A DNA stretch of 64,000 bases from the NCBI RefSeq assembly GCF_965229315.1, contig NZ_CBDDJA010000001.1:620001-684000 (forward strand), given 5' to 3'. The notes beneath the pieces are model-generated. The model saw only the letters and a list, made by a program, of their open reading frames with translations. It was not told where the DNA came from and did not search any database. Origin of the DNA: Pelomonas sp965229315. GTDB taxonomy: Bacteria; Pseudomonadota; Gammaproteobacteria; Burkholderiales; Burkholderiaceae_C. Of this stretch, positions 7,814 through 16,756 are shown in pieces (positions within the stretch are counted from its first letter, which is position 1; every line of letters begins with the position of its first letter). A program made the position numbers and the translations under genes.

Positions 7814-8620
7814 TCAGTCTTCGGCGCCGGAGGTCTGCGCCTCGGTGACCTTCGACGTCTTGCTGCCGCTGAGGATGGCGCAGTCGTGGTCCTGCACGTC
7901 GTGCTCGGCCGAGCCGCTGCTGCGGTCGTCGGGGTTCCAGCGGGTGGCCATCAGCACGAAGCCGGGCTGGCCGCCCTTGAACGTCATGGCCACGACGCTG
8001 ACGCCGATGCCTCCCATGTCCTCGGCCGCGCCCGGCAGGTGGGCGGCCACGTCGGCGATGGGGTTGACGCCGTCCAGCGTCTCGCCATCCACGCGCTTCA
8101 CGAACCAGGCATGGTTCAGCCAGCCGCCACGCAGCGGCGTCCAGGACGTCGGCGAGAGGTCGGCTTCGTCCGCCGACAGCTTGGCCAGCAGCTCCGGCCG
8201 CACGCAGGAGATGTGGATGTGCAGCTGGTCCTGGCTGCGGCGGCGGACGGGATTCAGCGCCAGCGACACGGCCTCGCGCGGCAGCGGCTGACCGCGCAGG
8301 CGGTCCAGCAGGTCGCGCGAGCGCCAGGACTGGGCGAAGTAGTTGGGCGTGCCGGCCTCCAGCAAGGCGGGGCTCTCGATGCCGCTGATCCTGGCCGTGG
8401 GCAGCAGCAGGTACTGCAGCACGCCGCGGCGGTCCTTCATCGTCGCCCAGCCCTCGGCGCGATCCACGCGAGCGCAGGGCGGCGGCAGCTCGGCAGCGGC
8501 CGTCGCCGCGGGCACGCAGCGGGCGTCGATGATGTGCCAGAGCGCGTCGCGGTCGGCCAGCGCCGGGCCGGACAGCGTGGCAAGGTGGAGCAGCGCTGCT
8601 GCGAAAAAGGTCGGGCGCAT
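7814..8620 (-). CDS. cdh: CDP-diacylglycerol pyrophosphatase
   Basis: A 268-residue exported or membrane-anchored phospholipid enzyme that hydrolyses CDP-diacylglycerol to phosphatidate and CMP. The sequence opens with a signal-like segment (MRPTFFAAALLHLATLSGPALA). It then has the family layout with ALWHIIDARCVP near the start, and the HIT-like catalytic motif QDQLHIHISCVRP around residues 140-152, whose histidines bind the phosphate. The length fits the Escherichia coli enzyme of about 250 residues. The gene stands alone, divergent from a DUF2383 gene, and no lipid-synthesis neighbour supports it. The assignment rests on the motif and overall pattern. Confidence 0.85.
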   Translation of the reverse strand: MRPTFFAAALLHLATLSGPALADRDALWHIIDARCVPAATAAAELPPPCARVDRAEGWATMKDRRGVLQYLLLPTARISGIESPALLEAGTPNYFAQSWRSRDLLDRLRGQPLPREAVSLALNPVRRRSQDQLHIHISCVRPELLAKLSADEADLSPTSWTPLRGGWLNHAWFVKRVDGETLDGVNPIADVAAHLPGAAEDMGGIGVSVVAMTFKGGQPGFVLMATRWNPDDRSSGSAEHDVQDHDCAILSGSKTSKVTEAQTSGAED

Positions 8621-8782
8621 GGGGTCGAATGTAGCGAGTGTTCCGGGCGCGCCGCGCGCCGCACAGGCAGCGTCTTCTCCTACCTGCCCAGTTGACGGGC
8701 TCCTGCGCCGACGCCGGCAGCGGGCGGCCACCATGGCTGCACCGGGCGGACAGGTGGTTCGCCCCCCAGCCAAGGAGTTTTT

Positions 8783-9235
8783 ATGACCACGCAGACCGAA
8801 GCCTCCATCGACGCCCTGAACGACCTCATCGAGAACGCCAGGGACGGCGAATATGGTTTCACGCAGTGCGCCGAGCGCGTGCAGGCCGCAAACCTGAAGA
8901 CGACGCTGCAGCGCCGCGCCGCTGACTGCCGCACGGCCGTGGCAGAGCTGAACGCGCTGGTGCTGCGGCTGGGCGGCAAGCCCGCCGAGCACGGCACGGC
9001 GTTGGGTGCGCTGCACCGCGGCTGGATCAGCGTGAAGGATGCGCTGACGCCGGATTCCGACCGCCGCATCCTCGACGAAGCCGAGCGCGGCGAGGACGCC
9101 GCCCTGGGCCGCTACCGCAAGGCGCTGAAGGCCGACCTGACGCCCGAAGCCCGCACGCTGATCGAACGCCAGATGCAGGGTGCCCAGGCCAACCACGACC
9201 AGGTCAAGGCCTTGCGCGACGCGCTGCCGGCCTGA
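8783..9235 (+). CDS. PA2169-family four-helix-bundle protein (DUF2383)
   Basis: A 150-residue, mainly helical, soluble protein. The pattern LNDLIENARDGEYGFTQCAE near the start and GEDAALGRYRKAL in the second half are characteristic of the PA2169/DUF2383 family, which folds as a ferritin-like four-helix bundle. Its biochemical role is not established, but members are often stress-induced. A clear AAGGAG ribosome site lies 6 bp before the ATG. It stands alone between a divergent cdh gene and an M20 hydrolase. Confidence 0.88.
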   Translation: MTTQTEASIDALNDLIENARDGEYGFTQCAERVQAANLKTTLQRRAADCRTAVAELNALVLRLGGKPAEHGTALGALHRGWISVKDALTPDSDRRILDEAERGEDAALGRYRKALKADLTPEARTLIERQMQGAQANHDQVKALRDALPA

Positions 9236-9364
9236 CGCCGGGCCACGCACCGCGCAGGGCGCGGTGCGACCGGGTGAGAAGAACCGGCAGCTTGGGTGGA
9301 CGAGCCGTTGTGGCGCGGGCGCGGCATGCGCCACACTGCAGCGGTTCCCCGAAAACCCCGCCCC

Positions 9365-10645
9365 ATGATCCGACTCGCTGCGCTGCTTCTCGCCATCCTC
9401 GTCCCGCTGTATGCAGCGGGCCAGACGCCCCCCGAACACGCCGTCACGGCCCAGGCCATCGCGTTGCAGACCGACCGCGCCCACGGGCCGCTGGTGGCGC
9501 TGCGGCGCGACCTGCATGCCCACCCAGAACTCGCCGGCCAGGAGGCACGCACCGCGGCCACGGTGGCCGCGCGGCTGCGCACGCTGGGGCTGGAGGTGCA
9601 GATCGGCCTGTACGGACACAGCGTGGTGGGCGTCCTGCGTGGCGCCCATGCGGGCCGCACCATCGCCTGGCGGGCCGAGCTCGACGCACTGCAGACCTAC
9701 CTCGTCGACGCCACGCCGTTCCGCTCGCAGACGCCCGGCGTCCATCACGGCTGCGGGCACGACACCCACATCGCCATCGCACTGGGCATCGCCGAGGTCC
9801 TCGCCCAGCACCGCGACCAGCTGCATGGCAACGCCGTCTTCATCTTCCAGCCCGAGGAAGAGACCTTCCGCGGCGCCAAGGCCATGCTGGACCGCGGCCT
9901 GCTCACCGCGCTGCCCATCGACGAGATCTACGGCGTGCATGTGACGGCACTGCCGGTCGGCCAGATCGTCGTGCGGCACGGCGAGATGTTCGCCTACCAA
10001 CGGCGCATCCGCATCGCGCTGAAGGACGGCCTGACGGCCGCCGAGATCGAGCAGCTCGCCGGGCAGGTGCAAGGCGCGCTGGCGCGCAGCCGGCCACAGG
10101 CCAGGCCGTGGGAGATCCAGCGCATCGCCGAGCCGGGCGTCGGCCTGACATCGGCGACCACGGCCTTCCAGGACTACCTGATCGTCGACCGGCTGCAGCC
10201 GACGCGCACGGGCGCGGGCACGGTGAACCTGGAGGCCGACCTGTACGAGACGGACGCGGCCCGGCTCGCCAGCATCATCCCGCGCGTGACCCAGGTCGTC
10301 GAAGCGAGCGGCCATGGCGGCCAGCTGCTGTCCGTGGACTTCATCCAGCAGAACCCGACGGTGCTCAACGACCCGGCCCTGACGCGCTCGGCCATGCAGA
10401 CGATCCGCCAGGCCTTCGGCGCCGACGCGGTGCAGCTCGCCCACGGTCAGGGGCCGTTCTTCAACGACGACTTCGCCTACTTCCAGCAGCGCGTGCCGGG
10501 CGTGTACTTCTTCCTCGGCGGCAGCAATGCCGACAAGGGCATCACCGCGATGAACCACACGCCCAACTTCGCCGTCGACGAGGAGAGCATGCGGACCGGC
10601 GTGAAGACCTTCGCGACCTTGATCGCAAGCCGCCTCGGCCCCTGA
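9365..10645 (+). CDS. Exported M20-family amidohydrolase
   Basis: A 426-residue metal-dependent hydrolase of the M20/HipO group (amino-acid acylases, hippurate hydrolases). It starts with a signal peptide (MIRLAALLLAILVPLYAAGQ), which indicates a periplasmic location. Zinc-ligand motifs are visible: the RRDLHAHPELAGQE region, then GVHHGCGHDTH near residue 120, then the QPEEET glutamates near 160, and an H in MNHTPNF near the C-terminus. The family hydrolyses N-acyl or peptide-like amide bonds, but the substrate is unknown here. Beginning at 9365 rather than at the upstream in-frame ATG (9296) restores a clean signal peptide. Confidence 0.87.
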   Translation: MIRLAALLLAILVPLYAAGQTPPEHAVTAQAIALQTDRAHGPLVALRRDLHAHPELAGQEARTAATVAARLRTLGLEVQIGLYGHSVVGVLRGAHAGRTIAWRAELDALQTYLVDATPFRSQTPGVHHGCGHDTHIAIALGIAEVLAQHRDQLHGNAVFIFQPEEETFRGAKAMLDRGLLTALPIDEIYGVHVTALPVGQIVVRHGEMFAYQRRIRIALKDGLTAAEIEQLAGQVQGALARSRPQARPWEIQRIAEPGVGLTSATTAFQDYLIVDRLQPTRTGAGTVNLEADLYETDAARLASIIPRVTQVVEASGHGGQLLSVDFIQQNPTVLNDPALTRSAMQTIRQAFGADAVQLAHGQGPFFNDDFAYFQQRVPGVYFFLGGSNADKGITAMNHTPNFAVDEESMRTGVKTFATLIASRLGP

Positions 10646-10649
10646 GCCG

Positions 10650-11237
10650 TCAGGCCGGCTCCACGCAGACGCGCGGCCAGCGTTCGGCGTAGCGCTTGCT
10701 GGCGCAGCGTTCGCGGTAGGTGGCGACGCTAACGCGCCGCGGGTTGCGCCGCACGCGCAGGCCCAGCAGGTCGTCCAGGCCCAGCGGCGCGATGACATGC
10801 AGGTCGTCGTGCGCGTCCAGCCACACGCCAACCGCCGTGGCCGGCTCGGGCCACGTCGCGACGGCATCCTGCAGCGATCGCAACGGTTCGACGGCATGGC
10901 CGAAATGCGCCTCGAACCACAGGTGCACGTCGGCCTGGTTGGTCACCTCCCAGGGCAGGCCGGGGCAGAGTTCGCCGAGCCGGCGCTGCAGCGCGGCATC
11001 GCGGTCCGCACCGACGTCGGCGGCGCAGAAGAACGCGAAGTCCACGTCGGGCAGCGCCGATGGCGGCTGGTCGTGCAGCGCGTCCCAGACGAGGTTGCGC
11101 AGCGCGCCCGCGCCGATGCACCACTGCGCCAGCCTCAGTTCGCGACCGGCCCGCAGTGCCGCCATGAACCAGGGCGTGGCGCGCACGAGCGCCGTCAACC
11201 GTGCGGCGTCTTCGGCCGGGGCCTGCGCCGCGGCCAT
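10650..11237 (-). CDS. Nucleotidyltransferase family protein
   Basis: A 195-residue protein of the uncharacterised group of minimal nucleotidyltransferases (DUF925 type). Residues GAGALRNLVWDALH and then LPDVDFAFF correspond to the G-x-x-R-N substrate loop and the acidic pair that would bind metal. Its ATG shares one base with the stop of the acyl-CoA ligase gene (TGATG), so it is the last gene of that three-gene operon and is probably translationally coupled. The substrate is unknown. Confidence 0.82.
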   Translation of the reverse strand: MAAAQAPAEDAARLTALVRATPWFMAALRAGRELRLAQWCIGAGALRNLVWDALHDQPPSALPDVDFAFFCAADVGADRDAALQRRLGELCPGLPWEVTNQADVHLWFEAHFGHAVEPLRSLQDAVATWPEPATAVGVWLDAHDDLHVIAPLGLDDLLGLRVRRNPRRVSVATYRERCASKRYAERWPRVCVEPA

Positions 11238-12901
11238 CACTTCGCCTTCTCGCGCTCCTGCAGCGCGCGCCACATGACCTTGCCGGCGCCGCTCTTGGGC
11301 AGCGTGTCGACGAACTCGACGACGGCCGGCACCTTGTAGGCGGCCATGTTGGCGCGGCACCAGTCGCGCAGTTGCTCGGCCGTCAGCGACTCGTGGCCGA
11401 TGCGCCGCACGACCACGGCCTTGACCGTCTCGCCGCGGTAGGCGTCGGGCGCCGAGATGATGCAGGCCTCGGCGATGCCGGGGTGGGCGTGCATGAGGTT
11501 CTCGACCTCGGCCGGCCAGACCTTGAAGCCGCTGGCATTGATCATGCGCTTGAGGCGGTCGGTCATGAAGAAGTAGCCGTCGGCGTCGACGTAGCCGATG
11601 TCGCCGGTGCGGAAGAAGCGCCGGCCCTCGAACTCGATGAAGGCGGACCGCGTCGCATCGGGGCGGCGCCAGTAGCCGTCGAACACCATGGGGCCGTGCA
11701 CGATGATCTCGCCGCTCTCGCCGACCGGCAGCTCACGCAGCGTGTCGGGGTCGATCACGCGGGCGTCGCAGCTCATGTAGGGCACGCCCAGGCACTGCTG
11801 CTTGGGGGCGTCGTAGGGGTTGCTGTGGCTGGGCGCGGCGGTCTCGGTGAGGCCGTAGCCTTCCATGTAGCGCAGGCCGTAGCGCTGCCACAGCCGCTCG
11901 GCGATGGCCTGCGGCATGGCCGCGCCGCCGCCGCCGATGGAGATCATGCTGCTGAGGTCGAACGTGTCCACGTGCGGGCTGGCCAGCAGGTCGATGACCA
12001 TGGTGGGGATGTTGGTCCAGCGCGTGACGCGGTGGTCCTGGATGAGCCGCGCGGCGTACTCGCGCTGCCAGCGCGGCATCAGCACCAGCGCCGCGCCCAC
12101 GGCCAGCGTGCCGTGCATGACGACCACCATGCCGGTGATGTGGAACATGGGCACCACGCCGAGGATGACGTCCTCGTGGTTGGCGTTGGCCCACAGGCCG
12201 CCGGCGAAGACGTTGTGCTGCAGGCTGCGGTGCAGGTGCATGCAGCCCTTGGGATTGCCGGTGGTGCCGCTGGTGTAGGGCAGCAGCGCGAGGTCGTCGG
12301 CACCCACGGTGGTCTCGGGCGGCTCGGCGGTGCAGGCCATGGCATCCGCCCAGGCGGTGGCACCGGCCGGCAGCGCGACGTCGGTGTTGAGCCAGTCCGC
12401 CCAGCCGGATGGCAGGCCCGCGTCGGCACCGACCTGGCCGCCGGGCAGCACCTCGGCCAGCCGCGTGACCAGCATGTCCTTGGCAGCCATGCCGGCAGAC
12501 AGCCATTCGGCGCTGAGGTCCGCGCTGGTGATGGCCAGCACGGCGCCGCTGTCCTCGATGAGGTGCCGGATCTCGGCCGCGCGGTTCATCGGGTTGACCG
12601 GCACGACGACGGCATTGGCACTCAGGATGGCGTAGTGGGCGATGACCAGTTGCGGGCAGTTCTGCAGGTCCACCAGCACGCGGTCGCCGCGGGCGATGCC
12701 GCGCTGCGCGAGCCAGGCTGCCATGCGCTGCACCTGCGCGGCCAGCTGGGCGTAGGTGGTGGTCTGGCCCAGGAAGACCAGCGCCGGCCGGTGCGGGAAG
12801 CGGCGCGCGTTGACCAGCAGGTTGTCGGGCAGCGCCGTGGCCGGCGGCTCGATGGCGTGCGGCACGCGCGCGGGCCAGAACTTGTGATGCGCTCGGGTCA
12901 T
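11237..12901 (-). CDS. Long-chain fatty acid--CoA ligase (AMP-dependent synthetase)
   Basis: A 554-residue enzyme of the ANL superfamily that would activate a carboxylic acid with ATP and CoA. Motifs are all present: LLPYTSGTTGNPKG (ATP loop) near residue 205, GYGLTETAA near 330, FFRTGDIGYVDADGYF, and the C-terminal KSGAGKVMWR with the catalytic lysine. The acid specificity cannot be read from sequence, although the overall pattern is that of medium- or long-chain acyl-CoA ligases. The ATG overlaps the stop of the EamA transporter gene by four bases, and the nucleotidyltransferase gene follows with a one-base overlap. Confidence 0.88.
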   Translation of the reverse strand: MTRAHHKFWPARVPHAIEPPATALPDNLLVNARRFPHRPALVFLGQTTTYAQLAAQVQRMAAWLAQRGIARGDRVLVDLQNCPQLVIAHYAILSANAVVVPVNPMNRAAEIRHLIEDSGAVLAITSADLSAEWLSAGMAAKDMLVTRLAEVLPGGQVGADAGLPSGWADWLNTDVALPAGATAWADAMACTAEPPETTVGADDLALLPYTSGTTGNPKGCMHLHRSLQHNVFAGGLWANANHEDVILGVVPMFHITGMVVVMHGTLAVGAALVLMPRWQREYAARLIQDHRVTRWTNIPTMVIDLLASPHVDTFDLSSMISIGGGGAAMPQAIAERLWQRYGLRYMEGYGLTETAAPSHSNPYDAPKQQCLGVPYMSCDARVIDPDTLRELPVGESGEIIVHGPMVFDGYWRRPDATRSAFIEFEGRRFFRTGDIGYVDADGYFFMTDRLKRMINASGFKVWPAEVENLMHAHPGIAEACIISAPDAYRGETVKAVVVRRIGHESLTAEQLRDWCRANMAAYKVPAVVEFVDTLPKSGAGKVMWRALQEREKAK

Positions 12902-13779
12902 GCAGAGGTCTCCGTTTTCTTCGCGACGACGAGGTAGACGCCCAGCAGCGTCACCCCCATGCCGGCGATGGCTTGTGCGCCCAGTGTCTCGCCGAACAGC
13001 AGCCACGCCATCACCGCGGTGACAGACGGCACCAGGTACATCGTGCTCGACACCGCCGTCACGCGGCCGTGGCGCAGCATGTAGAACATCAGGCTGATGC
13101 CGCCGGCCGTCAGCACGAGCACGCTCCAGGCCATCGCCGCGATGACCGGTGCGTTCCATTCGATGCGCATGGGCTCCAGCGCCCACGCCAGCGGCAGCGT
13201 GACGGCCAGCGCGGCGGCGAATTGCACGACCTGGCCGGTGCGCAGGTCGAAGTGCGGCACGAAGCGCTTCTGGTACAGCGTGCCGGCGGTGATCGCGAGC
13301 AGTGCCATCAGGCACAGCCCCAGCGGCGGGCCGAAGCTGGCGCCCAGGTTGAGCTTGTGCCAGATGACCAGCAGCACGCCGCCCAGGCCCAGCGCCACGC
13401 CCAGCCACTGCCGCGGCGCCACGCGTTCGCCGATCAGCGGCGCCAGCGCGGCGACCAGCACCGGCTGCAGGTTGACGATGAGCGCCGCCGTGCCCGCCGG
13501 CAGGCTCTGGCGGATGGCGACCCAGACGCCGCCCAGGTACAGCGCCTGGATGCCGATGCCGGCCACGGCCAGGTGCAGCATCTCGCGGCGCGTGGGCCAG
13601 GCCGCGCGGGCGGCCAGGGCCAGCACCAGCATCAGCACCACGACGCCGGCATAGCGCCAGGCCAGGAAGGTCAGCGGGTCGGCATAGGGCGCTGCCAGCT
13701 TGGCGGCGATGTAGCCGGTGGCCCAGATGAAGATGAAGAGCGGCGGCGCAACGCGGTCGATGGCGGACGTGACAGGCAT
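12898..13779 (-). CDS. EamA-family (DMT) transporter
   Basis: A 293-residue inner-membrane protein with ten hydrophobic helices arranged as two EamA repeats. The first begins PLFIFIWATGYIAAKLA and the second contains LGGVLLVIW and the GETLGAQAIAGMGVTLLGVYL ending typical of the family. Members export metabolites or amino acids, but the substrate is unknown. It is the first gene of the operon with the acyl-CoA ligase and nucleotidyltransferase, linked by a four-base ATGA overlap. Confidence 0.88.
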   Translation of the reverse strand: MPVTSAIDRVAPPLFIFIWATGYIAAKLAAPYADPLTFLAWRYAGVVVLMLVLALAARAAWPTRREMLHLAVAGIGIQALYLGGVWVAIRQSLPAGTAALIVNLQPVLVAALAPLIGERVAPRQWLGVALGLGGVLLVIWHKLNLGASFGPPLGLCLMALLAITAGTLYQKRFVPHFDLRTGQVVQFAAALAVTLPLAWALEPMRIEWNAPVIAAMAWSVLVLTAGGISLMFYMLRHGRVTAVSSTMYLVPSVTAVMAWLLFGETLGAQAIAGMGVTLLGVYLVVAKKTETSA

Positions 13780-13842
13780 CAGGCGGGCATCATGCCTGCC
13801 AAACGATGCCGCGATGTGTCTCGCCCAGGACCCTCGCGCGAA

Positions 13843-14073
13843 TCAGCCGGGCCCTGCGGCCGGGTCGGCCCGGTCGGCATCGATCAGCTCGCGCAGGCAG
13901 GCCAGGCACAGGCAGCCGCTGTACCGCGCGGCCAGCTCGGTGCGCAGCGTGTCGGTCAGCCGGATGCCGAAGCAGGCGCAGTGGCCCGCGTTCACGCCGC
14001 ACTCGAAGCCGCCGCCGCAGCGCGGGCAGCGGACGTCGAGCGGGGCGGTGTCGTGCGGGGCGGTTCGGTCCAT
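13843..14073 (-). CDS. Cysteine-rich CWC family small protein
   Basis: A 76-residue protein with VRCPRCGGGFECGVN and HCACF, then YSGCLCLACLREL. The spacing C-x2-C-x4-C...C-x-C...C-x-C-x2-C is the cysteine-rich CWC pattern, which probably binds a metal. Function unknown. I chose the ATG at 14073, since the alternative upstream start would run deep into the neighbouring DUF3857 gene. It lies 7 bp after that gene's stop and is likely co-transcribed with it. Confidence 0.78.
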   Translation of the reverse strand: MDRTAPHDTAPLDVRCPRCGGGFECGVNAGHCACFGIRLTDTLRTELAARYSGCLCLACLRELIDADRADPAAGPG

Positions 14074-14080
14074 GGAGGGC

Positions 14081-16708
14081 TCATGAGGCGGGGCTGCCCG
14101 CGGATTCTGCAGCGTCCGGCGGCGCGGTGGCCGCGCGGCGTCGGCAGACAAAGGTGCGGCGCACACGGTCCGAGCGCAGGAAGTAGCTGATCCAGATGAC
14201 GCCGAACACGCAGGTGCGGCCCAGCTCGACACTGTTCTTGTCGGTCCAGTCGCCGGCCAGCGCAGGGATGAGCTGGTGCATCGCGGCGTCGCCCAGCAGC
14301 GTCACGACGACGAGCACCCACCAGGCGATGTAGAGCCGCGGCAGGCTGCTGCGCCGGTTCAGCATCAGCCACAGCAGCAGCACCGCACCCATGGCGATGG
14401 CCAGGTTCAACAGCGACTCCACGATCAAGGTGGGCGCCCACAGCGGGTGGTAGGCCGGCGAGCCAGGCCGGGTCAGCGCCGTCCAGGCCTGCACGGTCAG
14501 CGCCGGCGCCGACTCGACCAACGCGTTGCCCACCCGCACCAGCGACGCGAACAGGCCGATCACCGGCAGATACAGCCAGCCGCCGATGGCGGTCTCGACC
14601 GGCGCGCCGTGGGGCCGCGGCTGCGGGTCCCAGCGGGCCAGGCGGCGCACCAGCCAGATCAGCGCACCCAGCCCGATCAGGCCCGCCATCACCGGCACCC
14701 AGTGCGGCGAATCGCCGCCGGCGACGGTGGCCGTGTCCGCGCCATCCTGGTGGTAGAGGTTGTAGTTGATGCCGGTGCGGGCCTTGTCGAGCTGGGCCAC
14801 GTAGCGGGCCATGTCGGCGGCGCCGACGTGGTCGCTGCGGCTCTGGTAGCGGTCGGTCAGCACCAGCGTGCGGGCGTCCGGCCAGGCCTCCTCGCGGCGC
14901 AGCACGAAGGCGGCGTCCTCGACGAGCAGCGGGTCGGGCTTGAGCTGCCAGCGCTGCGGCAGGCGGAACTCGCTGACCAGCCTGAAGTCCACCGGGTGGC
15001 GCAGCGCGAGCGGGCCCTGCCGGTTCAGGCCCTTGGGCCGGCGCAGCCATTCCTGCAGGTCGGGCACCTCCAGGTCGCCGACCCAGCGCTCGCGCTTGTC
15101 GTCGCGCACCCAGTAGGCGGGCATGCGGTAGTGCTCGACCAGCTCCACCTGGTTGGCATCGGTGTCGTCGCGCACCGTGAACGGCTGGTCCACGGCCAGG
15201 CCGGTGTAGCTGGCGGCGTAGAAGTCGAGGTACTGCTTCTGCAGGTCTTCGCGCGAGGTGGTGGCCAGCGCGTTGCGCAGCTGCTCGGCGGACTCGCCGT
15301 AGGCCTGCGTCGTGACGGTGAAGGTCGTGGGCTTGTCGAAGCCCGCGCTGGCATCCAGCACGGTGCGCATGTCGCGCCGCAGCAGGCGCGCCTCGGGGCC
15401 GGCCATGGGCACGAACTCGCGCGTGCCGGCGTCCACCAGCAACGCGCGGCCGAAGTCGGCCTGCACCCATTGCGCGACGCCCTTGCCCGCCTGCGGCGTG
15501 CGCGTGGGGTCCAGCCACACACGGCGCTCGCCGAGGTCGGCCTGCACCAGCACATGGTTGAACGCCCAGGGCGTGGGCAGGCGGTCGGCCGCGGCCTGGC
15601 GCAGGCCGGTGTGCACCAGCGCCGCGCGCGCCGGGATGCCCAGGCCGCGCAGCAGGGCCAGACTGAGCAGCGTCTTGTCCTTGCAGTCGCCGAAGCGGCG
15701 CTGCAACACCAGCTCGGGCGTGTGCGGCGCGTGCGAGTTGGCGCCCATCTCGATGCCGAGGTAGCGCACCTCGCGCTGCACGAAACGCAGCGCCGCGAGC
15801 AGGCGCTGCTCGGGGTCCTGCGTCGCGGCGGCGATGCGTGCCACCTCGCGGTCCACGGCGGGCAGCGGGCCGGCCGGCAGCTGGTACAGCGGCAGCGCCC
15901 AGCGGGCCACGGCGGCCCAGTCCGCGAACTCGCCCCATTCGGCCCAGGCATAGGGGTCGTACCAGCCGGGACTGTCGCTGTCGGTCAGCCGCGCCGGCAC
16001 GTTGCGCAGGCGCCAGCGGTGGTCCAGTTCGCCGCGGGTCTCGGCGACGGTGGCGGCCTGCGCGCCGTTGTGCAGCTTCCAGTGCAGCGGCCGCCCCTGC
16101 GGCCACAGCAGCCGCGCATGGCGGTAGGCGACGGGCATGCCCCATTCGAGGTCGAAGCTGCCGAAGCGGTGCGCGCCGAAGACGGGGTTGTGGCCTTGCA
16201 CGCTGTAGACGGTCTCGACCACGTCGCCCACACGCACGTCGTGCAGCGCGACGTGCGCGGTGAGGCGGCCGTCGAAGATCAGCGATTCCAGGCTGGCCTC
16301 GCGCTGCAGCAGCTTGACCGCGTCGGGCGACACGCGGGATACGGCCTTGCCCGCGCGCAGCACCTCGATGCGGTGGATGGTGAGGGTCTGGTAGCTCGGG
16401 TCGAAGCGGATCTGCACATTGGCGACGTCCTCGACACCGCGCTCGTTGACGGCGCGCGTGGCCAGGTGCTGGTAGTCCGTCAACGTGTTGCCGGCCACGC
16501 GGACCTGCTCGTCGGCGAGCAGGTAATGCCGGCCCTGGCTCAGGCCCTCGGCAGGCGCCGTCGCGTCCAGCGGGGCGGCCTGCGGGTCCACCCATGCCGG
16601 CGGCGGCGCAAAGCTCACGCCCCGGGGCGCCTGAAGCGGCGCGGCGCCGGCCAGCAGCGTCCACAGCAGGCCAATGCCGGCCAGCATCCTCTTGCATGCG
16701 CTCGCCAT
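14081..16708 (-). CDS. DUF3857 and transglutaminase-like membrane protein
   Basis: An 875-residue envelope protein. After a signal peptide, residues about 55-230 form a DUF3857 beta domain. A transglutaminase-like domain follows at about 285-420, with the catalytic cysteine in RRFGDCKDKTLLSLAL, the histidine in AFNHVLV and the aspartate in VWLDPTR. A second beta region follows, and from about 655 on there are several transmembrane helices in a DUF2569-like tail. Such proteins probably act on peptides or amide bonds in the periplasm, but no substrate is established. The combination with a membrane tail is common in Burkholderiales and Xanthomonadales. Followed by the CWC gene. Confidence 0.87.
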   Translation of the reverse strand: MASACKRMLAGIGLLWTLLAGAAPLQAPRGVSFAPPPAWVDPQAAPLDATAPAEGLSQGRHYLLADEQVRVAGNTLTDYQHLATRAVNERGVEDVANVQIRFDPSYQTLTIHRIEVLRAGKAVSRVSPDAVKLLQREASLESLIFDGRLTAHVALHDVRVGDVVETVYSVQGHNPVFGAHRFGSFDLEWGMPVAYRHARLLWPQGRPLHWKLHNGAQAATVAETRGELDHRWRLRNVPARLTDSDSPGWYDPYAWAEWGEFADWAAVARWALPLYQLPAGPLPAVDREVARIAAATQDPEQRLLAALRFVQREVRYLGIEMGANSHAPHTPELVLQRRFGDCKDKTLLSLALLRGLGIPARAALVHTGLRQAAADRLPTPWAFNHVLVQADLGERRVWLDPTRTPQAGKGVAQWVQADFGRALLVDAGTREFVPMAGPEARLLRRDMRTVLDASAGFDKPTTFTVTTQAYGESAEQLRNALATTSREDLQKQYLDFYAASYTGLAVDQPFTVRDDTDANQVELVEHYRMPAYWVRDDKRERWVGDLEVPDLQEWLRRPKGLNRQGPLALRHPVDFRLVSEFRLPQRWQLKPDPLLVEDAAFVLRREEAWPDARTLVLTDRYQSRSDHVGAADMARYVAQLDKARTGINYNLYHQDGADTATVAGGDSPHWVPVMAGLIGLGALIWLVRRLARWDPQPRPHGAPVETAIGGWLYLPVIGLFASLVRVGNALVESAPALTVQAWTALTRPGSPAYHPLWAPTLIVESLLNLAIAMGAVLLLWLMLNRRSSLPRLYIAWWVLVVVTLLGDAAMHQLIPALAGDWTDKNSVELGRTCVFGVIWISYFLRSDRVRRTFVCRRRAATAPPDAAESAGSPAS

Positions 16709-16756
16709 CGCGCCTCCCTCGGTCTTTTTTGTGCCGCGGCGATTATGGGCAGCTTG

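Noticed and set aside
8621..10897. Long minus-strand open frame continuing upstream of cdh
   Set aside because: Only the part from the ATG at 8620 matches CDP-diacylglycerol pyrophosphatase. The upstream part is antisense to the DUF2383 and M20 genes.
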